Notes: generated by a model not told the origin, from the sequence alone. Counted from the first letter of the stretch, positions 37,206-49,126 are shown. The stretch: DNA of 64,000 bases from Phlegmacium glaucopus (GCA_015039465.1 MU130016.1:169693-233692), one strand, 5' to 3'. Translations and numbers: made by a program.

Positions 37206-37229
37206 AGCAAGACGCTTCTTCGACGACCC
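37178..37229 (+). promoter_or_regulatory. -1 ribosomal frameshift signal between gag and pol
   Basis: Slippery heptamer G GGA AAA at 37178-37184 is in the correct zero frame of gag. A 6-nt spacer follows, then an 8-bp stem GGGTCGTC (37191-37198) with GACGACCC (37222-37229). Slipping back one base puts the ribosome in the pol frame, which is open from there. All spacings are canonical. Confidence 0.75.
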
Positions 37230-40200
37230 CAGAGCAACAAAAGAAACGGGTAGCAGTCCCTAAGCATGACGAGCCACTGCTTGGGGACAAGACTGGGCCT
37301 GCCAATGGACTGTATACCCCAACGTATGGGGAGGGAGCTTTACCAGCAGATGTAGTGGTTATCCCAGATACAAGCACCTTGTACAACGTCACAGAAAATG
37401 ATAACATTTTAGACTTGTATGGTATTGGCAGCCTACAGAGAGAGAAAGGAGAGAAAGTAAGCATACCGTTTGTGCATGGAGTGGAACTGGCAGGACCGCG
37501 GGGAGAAACAGTGAGATTTCGGAGTGTATTTGACGACGGTGCCATGACAAGCGCCATTGACGAAAACATGTACCTAGCATCACAGGGCCGTCTATCAGCA
37601 CTGGAACCCTCAGCAAAGGTCCTCCGAATGGCGGATGGGAGACTTGTAGCATCCGCAGGTGTGTGGAGGGGATGGGTAACAGTTAAAGGGGCCAGCCGCA
37701 AAGCTGTCTTTGAGGTGTTCAACAGCAATAACGCATGGGCCTTGCTTGTCGGAAAACCACTCCTGGAAGCATTCAGCGCTGTCCATGACTACTCAGACGA
37801 CATTATACGCATACCTCAGGAGGCGCAATGGATAGTTCTGGAGAATCAATTTGCAGACACACGGGGCATTGCCGCAAATCTACCTGCAAACCTCACAGTT
37901 GACATCAAACAGCTCATTAATGTTTCCAGGGGTATGACATCGCCCTCCCAGACCATAGCAAAGGCACCTAGAACCAAATTTGCAAAAGTCATCAATACGA
38001 TGGACTCAGGAGATAATATGAACACGCACGAACATCTAGGGGCATTTGCGATCCCCCTTGAGGGAAGTCCTTCAAGCCAATTGAACCCAGACCATTGCCC
38101 TGCTAACAAAGACGCAGATATCAGTTCAGTTGATCCAGAACAAAATAGGTCAGGAACAGACGAGAACTGGAGCGCAATATGGCTCCTGGATACCATAGCA
38201 GGAAACAGCCCTATACACCCCGGCATAGCCCAGCCCAAAATTGTTAGGACCTTTGAGCCCAACCTTTTGACGAGGAAAATGGACCCGCACAACCAGGCAC
38301 GTGTGGCAGCAATCCTCGCAGAAATCACTATTGGCCACGACCTAACCCAGGCCCAGCGAGAAGCAGTCTGCAAACTGATATCAGAATATGCAGAATGTTT
38401 CGCCTTGTCAATGAGCGAAGTCTTACCTGTCAAAGGAGCATCTCATCGTCTCGACATCCCTCGGGATAGACAATTTCGAACACGAATCAACCAAAGACCA
38501 CAGAGCCCACCCCAAAAGGAGTTCTTCAACGGGGTGATAGACAAAATGTTAGAGGCAGACATAATAAGACCGATTGCGCACCAGGACGTCAAATGCTGTG
38601 GAGCCACTACCTTAGCAAAGAAAGCTCATGAAGGCAATGGCCTCACGCTCAACATGCTGAAGCACCGCGTGAATGATGAATGCATAGCAGCCGGCTTTCC
38701 TTCTGCATTCGAAAACCTACCACCAAAAGATGAAGTAAACACCGACTCCTGCCCTCCCCAGGCACAGAACAAGTGGTGCGTCTGCCAAGACTTCACTGAG
38801 CTAAACGAGGTCACCAAGGTGCCACCAATTGTTAGGGCAACTGCAACGCTGACTTAGTCAAGCTAGCAGGGGATCCAAAGTTAATAATATTTCAGAAAAG
38901 ATATCTACAAGTGACTTACCTAGCAGGGGATCCAAAGAGGAAAGGATGGGGATCCCTGCTAGGCTGGGGGGAGTTAAGTACTAATATGGACATAACGGAG
39001 ATATAAAATAAATAAAGGAATGATACAATAATAATTAATTAATTAAATAAGAAGTGGTGCGATATGAAAAATAGAAATAAAAGACGGAGTGAATCGGAGG
39101 ACCGGAGTCGGAGCGGAACTACGGGATTCCGGAGTCAACCGGTGACGGAAGCGGAGTTGGACGGAAGGTCGGAGGTCGTCGGAAAGGTGGGGTGTATGAT
39201 TCTAGAGTTGAGGTTTGGGTTAAAGTCGGGTGTCCCCTAACACCAATGCCCCAGGGCGACATCCGCCTAAAGCAACAGAACTTGAGTGGCCATCGTTGGG
39301 TAACGGTCTTCGATTTTGCAAATGGATTTTACGCCTGCGAAATTGACCCAGTAGATCAGCCCTATGTATGCTTTTACGTGGAGGGACGAGGATACTTTGC
39401 TTATAAACGCATGCCATTTGGTCTCACAGGCGCACCATCCACATTTGTGGAAATGACAGCAAGTGCATTGGGTGATCTGATAGGAACGCTGATTGAGCTG
39501 TTTGTCGATGATGGTGGCCTTGCAGGAGATGAATTTGAAACCATGCTTACGAACACACGTCGACTACTTCACCGAGTAAGTGAAACAGGACTCTCTCTAT
39601 CAGCAACAAAGTCCAGGTTTTTCATGACCGAAGCAACATTTGCTGGCGGAAGGGTTGGCCCAGACGGTATTAAACCTGACTTGACAAAGTTAACAGCTGT
39701 GGCTGACTGGAAGACGCCAACTGACCTGCAAAACCTAGGCTCCTTCCTGGGTTTGACAGGCTATTTTCGGCCTCTCATTAAAGGGTATGCAACGATAGCA
39801 CAGCCACTTACCGACCTTGCACGTAAACTGGAGCTACCCAAGCTCAAGGGAAAGGCTGCCTACACCCGTGCCATGAAAGGATGCTCGCTCATCGACCTGT
39901 GGAAACAGGAGCATGACCAAGCCTTCCTACATCTAAAAGTTGCGCTTACCTGTGAGCCTGTGCTCAAAGGGCCAAAATATGATGGCACGCCGTTCATTGT
40001 GACCACAGACGGCTGCAAATATGGGTTTGCAGGAATGTTAACACAAAAGTTTACAACGATCCTCCCTAACGGGACAGAGAAGACAACAATTCATCCAATC
40101 GGCTTCGCATCGAAACAAACATCAACAACAGAGGAGAAGTACAAGCCGTTCATTCTTGAATTCGGTGCATTGAAGCACAGTCTAGACAAATTCAGTGACA

Positions 40201-42068
40201 TGATATGGGGATACCCAATCGAGCTGGAGACCGACTGCCAGGCTCTCCGAGACCACCTCCTCAATACAACACTCAACTCGACCCACACCAGATGGCGAGA
40301 CGCTGTCCTGGCACACAACATCATTGACGTCCGACACAGGCCTGGACACCTCAATGTTGTTGCAGACGGTCTCAGTCAGAAGTTCGTAAATCTGCCTAGG
40401 GAGCAGGGAGACGGTCATGAATGGACAGTTAGCGAGGACTGGGAAGCACGTACCAGATTGGCCAATGATGTCTTCCACATCCAAACAGCCCAGTTGGAAT
40501 CAACCTACAGTGCATTACGAACACGATTCGCGAAGGAGAAGGTCTTCCTGGAAATCATAGACTCTATACTGGAGCTTGACCTTGGAAGGAGTCTTCGCGT
40601 GCGGAAAAGAGCACGACACAAAGCAAAGGGGTATATGATTGACGAGGGCAGGTTGTGGAAAGTAGGAGACAGATCAGCGAGGGCTAGGGCAAGATTAGAG
40701 TGTGTCACACAAGAGGAGACAGTCGCTCTTGCCTGGGAAGAACATCGCAACCATGGACACTTCCACCAAGATAACATCAAAGTGAAACTCCTAGACAGGA
40801 TCACGAGCCCAAAGATGGACCAATCTATCGTGAAGGCCATCATGGACTGCGGGAAATGCAAGAGTTTCAGATCAACACACCTCCATTCCCTCCTCGAGCC
40901 CATAACTAGGCGCCATCCCTTCAAACTCATGGTAGCAGACACGTTGTCAATGCCTAAGGGGAAAGGCGGCTTCACGAAACTTGGGCTTTGGATGGACGTA
41001 TACGCACAGCAGGTATGGATAACAAAACTGAAGTCAGCTGCCACAGGCAAGTCTTCGCAAAGGAGCTACAGCGACATCTGCGACCTCTTCACAGCATCCG
41101 AGACGCTAATGGTTGACGGAGGACCTGAGTTTGATAACAAAGAGTTACGGGAGGAATGCGCTAACCGTGGAACCAAACTAGAGATTTGCCCAGCATACTC
41201 GCCATGGGTCAATGGGCTGATCGAAGGCACCAATGCAATATTATTGAATCGCCTAAAAAGAATGTGCGCACCAGATCTGGGAGAGGACGAATATACGAAG
41301 ATGGAGATACCTGCCAACTGGCCAGATCATCTTGATGCAGCCGTTCGTTGCATCAATGACCGCATCCTTCCAAACCTGAAATATTCGCCAAATGAACTCC
41401 TGTTAAGTCTCGCCATCAACACAAAGCCGACACCTCTCACCGGAATATCATCCACACCAGATGCCGAGGAGGTAGAGACGCAAATGGCATACGTGAACCA
41501 ACAACGGTTTGATGGTTATGCACAAATCGTCGATCATGCCCATCGCCACAAGGCAGCCTTTGATAAGCAGGTATTGGCACACCCCCCACGAGAGGTTATC
41601 TTCAAGGCCGGTGACCTGGTACAGGTGTACCGCAGTGACTTAGATTACACCTTCGCAACAGAACGGAAGCTACTACCAAAATTCTCAGCTCCACAACGAG
41701 TCACAGGTCAAAACCATCACTCTTACCAGCTTGAAACTCTAGAGGGCCTACCAATTGCAGGGAAATTCAGCTCACAACGGCTACAATTGTTCATACCGAG
41801 GGAAGGGACAGAGTTGGAAAGGACGCAAGCAGCAATAGAGAAGGAATGGCGTAGACGAGAGGAAAGAGATGACGAGGTCGAAGAGGGAGTTGACAGGGAG
41901 ATTGAACAGGATCCGAACTTAACGTCCACAAGGGAAGGCATTGGTGAGAATACAACGGCACTTCCATACGGAGAAGAGGTGGACAAACCAGAAGACTGGG
42001 CCGAAATAACACCATCTCGTAAGCACAACGAGGCACCCTACAGAGCACGTTCGCTGGGAGACAGTTAG
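37184..42068 (+). CDS. Gypsy Pol (protease, RT, RNase H, integrase), interrupted
   Basis: Expected to be made as a Gag-Pol fusion by -1 frameshifting. The protease active site reads VFDDGAM (DDG in place of DTG, seen in related fungal elements). RT begins with CVCQDFTELNEVTKVPP and is cut at 38829 by an LTR-like insertion; it resumes at 39248 with MPQGDIRLKQQ and has the catalytic box LFVDDGG. RNase H starts near TTDGCKYGFAG. Integrase has the HHCC zinc site and the DDE core (VADTLSMPKGK, VDGGPEFDN, NGLIEGTN). The C-terminal GPY-like part ends near 41800. Apart from the insertion the frame is open. Confidence 0.88.
38830..39242 (+). mobile_element. LTR-like element (solo LTR), 413 bp, inserted in Gypsy RT
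   Basis: Starts TGTTAGGGCAACTGC, ends TGTCCCCTAACA, flanked by CCAAT on both sides (38825-38829, 39243-39247). Removing it and one CCAAT restores the RT frame as KVPPMPQGD. Same family as 710-2510. No coding capacity. Confidence 0.85.
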
Positions 42069-42106
42069 AGGTGTACGCAACGAGGGCGTTGCTTAAGTGT
42101 AGGGGG

Positions 42107-42491
42107 TAGTGTTACCAAAGTTCGGTTCAGTTCGGTTCTTCAACTATTTTTGGAGAACCGAGAACCGAACTGAAAGGTTCCTGGATGAACTGAACCAGAA
42201 CCAGAACCGGAACCGAAAGAACCGGTTCTGTCGGTTCTGTTCGGTTCTAGAACTGGTTCAAACCGTCGAACCAATGAAAAAAAACCCCATTGCCAATGGT
42301 AATTTATTCATTATTACATTATTACTAGTAACCTGATAAACTAAACTAAGTGGGTCCCAACTAGTGGTTAGTGTCTAAATGAGTGAGTTGTTCATCCATT
42401 GTAGCTTGGTATTAGAAATAAAATGACTGCCAGGTTGCTGCCTTTGCTGCCACTCATTCGTCGCCAAAAAAAAAAAAAAAAAAAAAAAAAA
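42107..42491 (+). mobile_element. 385-bp insert ending in A26
   Basis: Begins TAGTGTTACCAAAGTTCGG, is rich in GAACCGGTTC-type motifs like hAT MITEs, and ends with 26 consecutive A residues directly before the second Gypsy pol copy. It sits between the two tandem pol segments. It could be a truncated MITE, a retroposed sequence or an assembly joint. Confidence 0.45.
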
Positions 42492-44984
42492 GTAAGTGAA
42501 ACAGGACTCTCTCTATCAGCAACAAAGTCCAGGTTTTTCATGACCGAAGCAACATTTGCTGGCGGAAGGGTTGGCCCAGACGGTATTAAACCTGACTTGA
42601 CAAAGTTAACAGCTGTGGCTGACTGGAAGACGCCAACTGACCTGCAAAACCTAGGCTCCTTCCTGGGTTTGGCAGGCTATTTTTGGCCTCTCATTAAAGG
42701 GTATGCAACGATAGCACAGCCACTTACCGACCTTGCACGTAAACTGGAGCTACCCAAGCTCAAGGGAAAGGCTGCCTACACCCGTGCCATGAAAGGATGC
42801 TCGCTCATCGACCTGTGGAAACAGGAGCATGACCAAGCCTTCCTACATCTAAAAGTTGCGCTTACCTGTGAGCCTGTGCTCAAAGGGCCAAAATATGATG
42901 GCACGCCGTTCATTGTGACCACAGACGGCTGCAAATATGGGTTTGCAGGAATGTTAACACAAAAGTTTACAACGATCCTCCCTAACGGGACAGAGAAGAC
43001 AACAATTCATCCAATTGGCTTCGCATCGAAACAAACATCAACAACAGAGGAGAAGTACAAGCCGTTCATTCTTGAATTCGGTGCATTGAAGCACAGTCTA
43101 GACAAATTCAGTGACATGATATGGGGATACCCAATCGAGCTGGAGACCGACTGCCAGGCTCTCCGAGACCACCTCCTCAATACAACACTCAACTCGACCC
43201 ACACCAGATGGCGAGACGCTGTCCTGGCACACAACATCATTGACGTCCGACACAGGCCTGGACACCTCAATGTTGTTGCAGACGGTCTCAGTCAGAAGTT
43301 CGTAAATCTGCCTAGGGAGCAGGGAGACGGTCATGAATGGACAGTTAGCGAGGACTGGGAAGCACGTACCAGATTGGCCAATGATGTCTTCCACATCCAA
43401 ACAGCCCAGTTGGAATCGACCTACAGTGCATTACGAACACGATTCGTGAAGGAGAAGGTCTTCCTGGAAATCATAGACTCTATACTGGAGCTTGACCTTG
43501 GAAGGAGTCTTTGCGTGCGGAAAAGAGCACGACACAAAGCAAAGGGGTATATGATTGACGAGGGCAGGTTGTGGAAAGTAGGAGACAGATCAGCGAGGGC
43601 TAGGGCAAGATTAGAGTGTGTCACACAAGAGGAGACAGTCGCTCTTGCCTGGGAAGAACATCGCAACCATGGACACTTCCACCAAGATAACATCAAAGTG
43701 AAACTCCTAGACAGGATCACGAGCCCAAAGATGGACCAATCTATCGTGAAGGCCATCATGGACTGCGGGAAATGCAAGAGTTTCAGATCAACACACCTCC
43801 ATTCCCTCCTCGAGCCCATAACTAGGCGCCATCCCTTCAAACTCATGGTAGCAGACACGTTGTCAATGCCTAAGGGGAAAGGCGGCTTCACGAAACTTGG
43901 GCTTTGGATGGACGTATACGCACAGCAGGTATGGATAACAAAACTGAAGTCAGCTGCCACAGGCAAGTCTTCGCAAAGGAGCTACAGCGACATCTGCGAC
44001 CTCTTCACAGCATCCGAGACGCTAATGGTTGACGGAGGACCTGAGTTTGATAACAAAGAGTTATGGGAGGAATGCGCTAACCGTGGAACCAAACTAGAGA
44101 TTTGCCCAGCATACTCGCCATGGGTCAATGGGCTGATCGAAGGCACCAATGCAATATTATTGAATTGCCTAAAAAGAATGTGCGCACCAGATCTGGGAGA
44201 GGACGAATATACGAAGATGGAGATACCTGCCAACTGGCCAGATCATCTTGATGCAGCCGTTCGTTGCATCAATGACCGCATCCTTCCAAACCTGAAATAT
44301 TCGCCAAATGAACTCCTGTTAAGTCTCGCCATCAACACAAAGCCGACACCTCTCACCGGAATATCATCCACACCAGATGCCGAGGAGGTAGAGACGCAAA
44401 TGGCATACGTGAACCAACAACGGTTTGATGGTTATGCACAAATCGTCGATCATGCCCATCGCCACAAGGCAGCCTTTGATAAGCAGGTATTGGCACACCC
44501 CCCACGAGAGGTTATCTTCAAGGCCGGTGACCTGGTACAGGTGTACCGCAGTGACTTAGATTACACCTTCGCAACAGAACGGAAGCTACTACCAAAATTC
44601 TCAGCTCCACAACGAGTCACGGGTCAAAACCATCACTCTTATCAGCTTGAAACTCTAGAGGGCCTACCAATTGCAGGGAAATTCAGCTCACAACGGCTAC
44701 AATTGTTCATACCGAGGGAAGGGACAGAGTTGGAAAGGACGCAAGCAGCAATAGAGAAGGAATGGCGTAGACGAGAGGAAAGAGATGACGAGGTCGAAGA
44801 GGGAGTTGACAGGGAGATTGAACAGGATCCGAACTTAACGTCCACAAGGGAAGGCATTGGTGAGAATACAACGGCACTTCCATACGGAGAAGAGGTGGAC
44901 AAACCAGAAGACTGGGCCGAAATAACACCATCTCGTAAGCACAACGAGGCACCCTACAGAGCACGTTTGCTGGGAGACAGTTAG
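42492..44984 (+). CDS. Second, partial Gypsy Pol copy (end of RT, RNase H, integrase)
   Basis: Duplicate of pol from 39576 onward, offset 2,916 bp, and lacking the RT catalytic box. The frame is open and by chance reads through the A26 tract as Lys codons. It differs from the first copy at about eleven sites, including Arg-to-Trp and Arg-to-Cys changes near the integrase core. It could not support transposition alone. Confidence 0.85.
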   Translation, partial: VSETGLSLSATKSRFFMTEATFAGGRVGPDGIKPDLTKLTAVADWKTPTDLQNLGSFLGLAGYFWPLIKGYATIAQPLTDLARKLELPKLKGKAAYTRAMKGCSLIDLWKQEHDQAFLHLKVALTCEPVLKGPKYDGTPFIVTTDGCKYGFAGMLTQKFTTILPNGTEKTTIHPIGFASKQTSTTEEKYKPFILEFGALKHSLDKFSDMIWGYPIELETDCQALRDHLLNTTLNSTHTRWRDAVLAHNIIDVRHRPGHLNVVADGLSQKFVNLPREQGDGHEWTVSEDWEARTRLANDVFHIQTAQLESTYSALRTRFVKEKVFLEIIDSILELDLGRSLCVRKRARHKAKGYMIDEGRLWKVGDRSARARARLECVTQEETVALAWEEHRNHGHFHQDNIKVKLLDRITSPKMDQSIVKAIMDCGKCKSFRSTHLHSLLEPITRRHPFKLMVADTLSMPKGKGGFTKLGLWMDVYAQQVWITKLKSAATGKSSQRSYSDICDLFTASETLMVDGGPEFDNKELWEECANRGTKLEICPAYSPWVNGLIEGTNAILLNCLKRMCAPDLGEDEYTKMEIPANWPDHLDAAVRCINDRILPNLKYSPNELLLSLAINTKPTPLTGISSTPDAEEVETQMAYVNQQRFDGYAQIVDHAHRHKAAFDKQVLAHPPREVIFKAGDLVQVYRSDLDYTFATERKLLPKFSAPQRVTGQNHHSYQLETLEGLPIAGKFSSQRLQLFIPREGTELERTQAAIEKEWRRREERDDEVEEGVDREIEQDPNLTSTREGIGENTTALPYGEEVDKPEDWAEITPSRKHNEAPYRARLLGDS

Positions 44985-45027
44985 AGGTGTACGCAACGAG
45001 GGCGTTGCTTAAGTGTAGGGGGGCACA

Positions 45028-45222
45028 TGTGGCAGTGCCATCTGTACTCAGGAGTCAATGGATTAGATCGATTAGATACCAAACAAGATAACTAGACGTA
45101 GAATACGGCCTTCAACGGTGTAAATGCTGAAGGGGCCAAACCGGATGCGCGGATACAATACAAGCCAAGTCACACCTTGTGTCTAACCCTCGTGATAACC
45201 AGAGTCCAGTTACACTATCCCA
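45028..45222 (+). repeat. Gypsy 3' LTR
   Basis: Preceded by the purine-rich tract GTAGGGGGG. 195 bp, same ends as the 5' LTR. Confidence 0.9.
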
Positions 45223-48200
45223 CCAGGCATAAGGATCCAGATTGTTGGTCAAAGGGTGGTGGCAAAGAAGGTCAAGGTCTGCATCAAAAGAAATCTAAGA
45301 AAATGGAGTCAGCCATTGTAGCTGTTGATGACAAAGAAGACAAATTATTTGCCTTTACCTGCAGCTCTGACTATGTCAACATTGTAAATGCAGTACCTGC
45401 CTTGAAATCCCAATTAACCGGATGCGTCAACAGTGGAGCCACCCGAGACTACTCTCCTGATCGCTCAATCTTCACTAACTATCAACAAATCAATCACAAT
45501 ATTACAACAGCCAACAGTCAAACGGTAAAGGCCATTGGCATGGGAGATATGCATTTAGACCTGCCAAATGGGTCATCAAAAACCAGGACAATGTTTAAAG
45601 GCGCAATACATGCACTGGGCCTGGCTTTTACACTGATTTTGATCAGCAGACTCAAAAAGGCCAGATACCTAGTAACATTCCATAAAGGTCAATGCAAGAT
45701 AAAACAGGCAAACAGACATACAATTGCGACTATCCCTCGTGTTGATAATCTGTATTGAATCCCCATATCGAGACAGGTCCAAAAAGGGCATTACACTAAT
45801 GTAGCAGTTGAGAAAATGAACATAAATGAGGCTCATCAAAAACTCGGCCACATTTCTTTCTCTGCTATCAAACATGCTGTCTCTAAGGGTTATATCACCA
45901 GAATTGACTTGGATAATGAATCCAAGATCGAGTTTTGCAAAGCCTGTGCTAAAGCTAAATCAATAAGGCAACCATACCCACAATGATCAGAAACTCGAGC
46001 CACGAAATATGGTGAAAGAGTCCATTGGGATCTATGGGGTCCTGCGTCAGTCAAAAGCTTAAATGGTCATCACTATGTAGCAGCTCATATTGACAACATG
46101 ACTTGCGAGACCAAGCTTTACTTCCAAGAGAAGAAAAGTGAAATGTTTAAATCCTATAAACAGGACAAAGTGTTCATAGAAACTCAAACCGGCAACCACA
46201 TAAAGATGGTACGGTCTGATCAAAGGGGAGAGTTTCTGTCAAAGCAAATGATTCAGCACCAAGACAAAAGAGGCACGAAACATGAACTCACAGTTCACAA
46301 TTCACCACCCCAAAACGGAACTGCTGAAAGAGGAATGCAAACACAAGCTGAACGAGCTCGCGCCTTACTTCTCGCATCTGGTTTACCTCGTTTCTTGTGG
46401 GAAGAGGCCATAAAACATACAACCTGGCTTCAAAATAGAACTCCTGCTCATTCATTAGATGGAAAGACTCCATACAAAATGATTAACAAAAAGAAACTGT
46501 ACTTTGGTGGTATCAAGGAGTTTGGTTGCAGCCGCCTATGTCAAGGATCTACAAGCCGGAAAACTAGATGCTCAAGCCAAACGTGGACAGTTTGTGGGTT
46601 ACAACCCTGAATTGAAAGGATATTGCATCTACTGGCCTGAAAAATGCTCAATCACTGTTGAGAGAAATGTTATTTTCAACGACAATGATGTACATTCCAA
46701 CATAAATTTTGACATACCTAGAGACTCACTGTCTGAGGGGGAGAAACATAAAGTCATCCACCAGTCTTCAAATATTGTTGAAAACATTGAAGAAACTGAG
46801 AAATCTCGTATAGAAACTATCAGTGAAACCCAATTTGAACATAATCCAGACAATACGCACGAAGACCCAGTAGAAATTCCTGTAGTCGAGCCCGCAACCG
46901 AACCAACCCTTGAATCTGCAGACAATCCAAATGTTCAACAGTATGGATGTGGTCATTGCGCACGTAAACCGCAAGGAGCATACAAGGCCATGAATAATGG
47001 TCTAATGGCAAATATAGCCCATTATGAGGATGTAACTGCTGAAATCAACTCGTCAGATCAATTTATCAATGAGGATAACAAACTTAGCTCATTGCCCCCG
47101 GATTTTGCCCTCGTAAGCTCTCATCCATCCGACCCTTGATTGCTTGATGAAGTGTTACGTGGCCCTAATGTGGAGGAATGGCAAGCAGCTCTGGAATACG
47201 AAATAAATCAGCTTGAAAAGTTTGGAACTTGGGTAGTTGAAGACTTACCTAAGGGTCAAGTAGCGATACCATGTGGTGAAGTTCTCCGTGTAAAATGAGG
47301 GCCAAGTGGAGAAGTACAAAGCTACAGATTACAAATTGTAGCAGGTGGCCACAGGCAAGTTGAAGGAGTCAATTACACCGAAACTTTTTCATCTGCTGCG
47401 AAAATGCCAACTGTTCGTGCAGTTCTTGCAAACGCTGCAGAACAAGATTGGGAGATAGAACATGTTGACATGAAAAGCGCCTACCTAAATGCGCCTCTCA
47501 AAGAGACTGTTTATATGAAAGCACCGCGTGGAGTTTTAAAACCAGGACAGGAAGGGAAGGTGTTGAGGCTGTTGAAGGGGTTATACGGCCTAAAACAAGC
47601 AGGGAGAGGATGGTATAAGGAAATGAGCAAGGTTTCATGGACAATCTAGGCTTCAAGTGATCTGTGGCTGATCATTTGGTCTTCTATTGACATTCTGGTG
47701 ATGAACATACAATTGTTGCAGTGGCAACCGATGACATGGCTGTAACATCAAAACAAATGATCGACGCTGAAAGGTTTAAAGCAGAAATCAAAAGACATTG
47801 GGACATTACTGATAACGGACCTATTGGGTGGTTCTTGGGCTTTGAAATTCAACGAAACAGGACTGCTAGAATGATATCCATTAATCAACAAGCGTATATT
47901 GAAAGTATAGTTGCAAAATTTCAACTTACCAACGCCAAACCGGTAAGCACCCCCATGGAACCGGGTGCCCAATATTCGGTTGACCAATGTCCATCATCCA
48001 CAAACCAAGTATTGAGAATGCAAGGCATACCATACAATGAAGCCATTGAAAGTGTTCTATGGCTGGTTGTCATATCGCAGCCTGATGTGGCGTATGCGGT
48101 TGGGATTTTATCCCAGTTTATCCAAAATCCGGGACCAGCACACTGGGAAGGGCTAAAACAAGTCATTACATACTTGGGGAATACAAAAGGATATTGGCTC

Positions 48201-49126
48201 ACATTCGGAGGTTGATCAGACGCTCTTGTGGAGGGGTATTGCAATGCAGATTGGGCAAGCCAAAAGCATCGGCACTCAATATCCGGGTATTCTTTTCATT
48301 TTGGGAGAGGGGCGATATCCTGGAGTTTGAAGAAACAACACATTATCGTGTTGTCAAGCGTGGAAGCAGAGTATATTGCACTTACTCATGCAGCCAAAGA
48401 GGCATTGTGGATGAGGAGCTTTGTAGATGAGATGCGAGGATCAAAATCAGGACCTATCCAAGTCAACTGCAACAACCAAGGAGCACTAGCGCTCGCGAAG
48501 GATAACAAATTTCATTCCAGGACCAAGCATATTGACCTTCAGTATCATTTCATTAGGGAAATCATCCAAGACAACAAGATGGAAATAAGCTACATACCAA
48601 CCGACGAAAATGTTTCGGACATCTTCACCAAAGCGTTAGTGAGACCAAAATTTGTGCGATTCATCAAGAGACTAGGATTGGGGGAGTTGAAGAAGTAGTG
48701 GATTTAAACTCAGTTCAAGAAGCAAGAACAATAACCATCGATAATGCAATCAGCACACTTATCATCACCTGACGATCATGTGCACAATAACGGAAATCAA
48801 CAGTGTTTCACTTGAGGGGGAGTGTTGGAGTATACGAGTTTCATCTCATTAATCTCCTATTAAGTATTTATATATTTCATATCTTATCACTCTTTTTATT
48901 TTTATGTCACAATAACCATCACATTCTTTAGTCATGATTTTTACTGTAGCAAGTCTCAACTTTATACTAAAGTTGAGACTGAGTTCATTCATTTATTCAC
49001 TTAATATTACATCTAACAATTACCTAGTTACAATTCTCTGTTCTAGGTATAATAATTAATACACACAACTTTATACTGAAGTTGAGACTCACAATTCTCT
49101 GTTCTAGCTGCGAATTTATCCCAACA
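45223..49126 (+). pseudogene. Decayed Copia retrotransposon (5' end missing)
   Basis: Starts inside the Gag zinc knuckle (GHKDPDCW) directly at the Gypsy LTR. Protease region near 45420; integrase HHCC (HQKLGHISFSAIKH) near 45840 and core with VHWDLWGP and NSPPQNGTAERGMQ; RT with HVDMKSAYLNAPL near 47460, GLYGLKQAGRGWY and the catalytic region VATDDMAVTSK near 47730; RNase H with NADWASQKHRHSISGY and LSSVEAEYIAL to 48698. Order integrase before RT is Copia-type. At least six TGA codons (45984, 47137, 47296, 47658, 47688, 48213) and frameshifts near 46505 and 47632 make it dead. Ends with its 3' LTR. Confidence 0.9.
48823..49126 (+). repeat. Copia 3' LTR
   Basis: Preceded by the polypurine tract CTTGAGGGGGAG. 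Runs from TGTTGGAG to CCCAACA, with 6-bp terminal inversions TGTTGG/CCAACA. Contains a perfect hairpin GTCTCAACTTTA/TAAAGTTGAGAC and two copies of ACAATTCTCTGTTCTAG. No 5' LTR is present in the window. Confidence 0.85.

Larger units (their letters stand above)
35366..45222 (+). mobile_element. Gypsy-type LTR retrotransposon, rearranged
   Basis: 195-bp LTRs at both ends, gag, then pol in the order protease, RT, RNase H, integrase, the Ty3/Gypsy order. The element is disrupted by an LTR-like insertion at 38830-39242 and an internal duplication (39576-42106 repeated at 42492-45022). The flanks CCCAC (35361-35365) and CCAGG (45223-45227) do not form a target duplication, and a Copia element touches only the right end, so the two ends may derive from different insertions. 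Confidence 0.9.

Noticed and set aside
40505..41050. Long ORFs antisense to Gypsy pol (also 43421-43966, 35813-36598, 37846-38433)
   Set aside because: Shadows of the pol and gag frames; they repeat in both pol copies only because the coding strand does.
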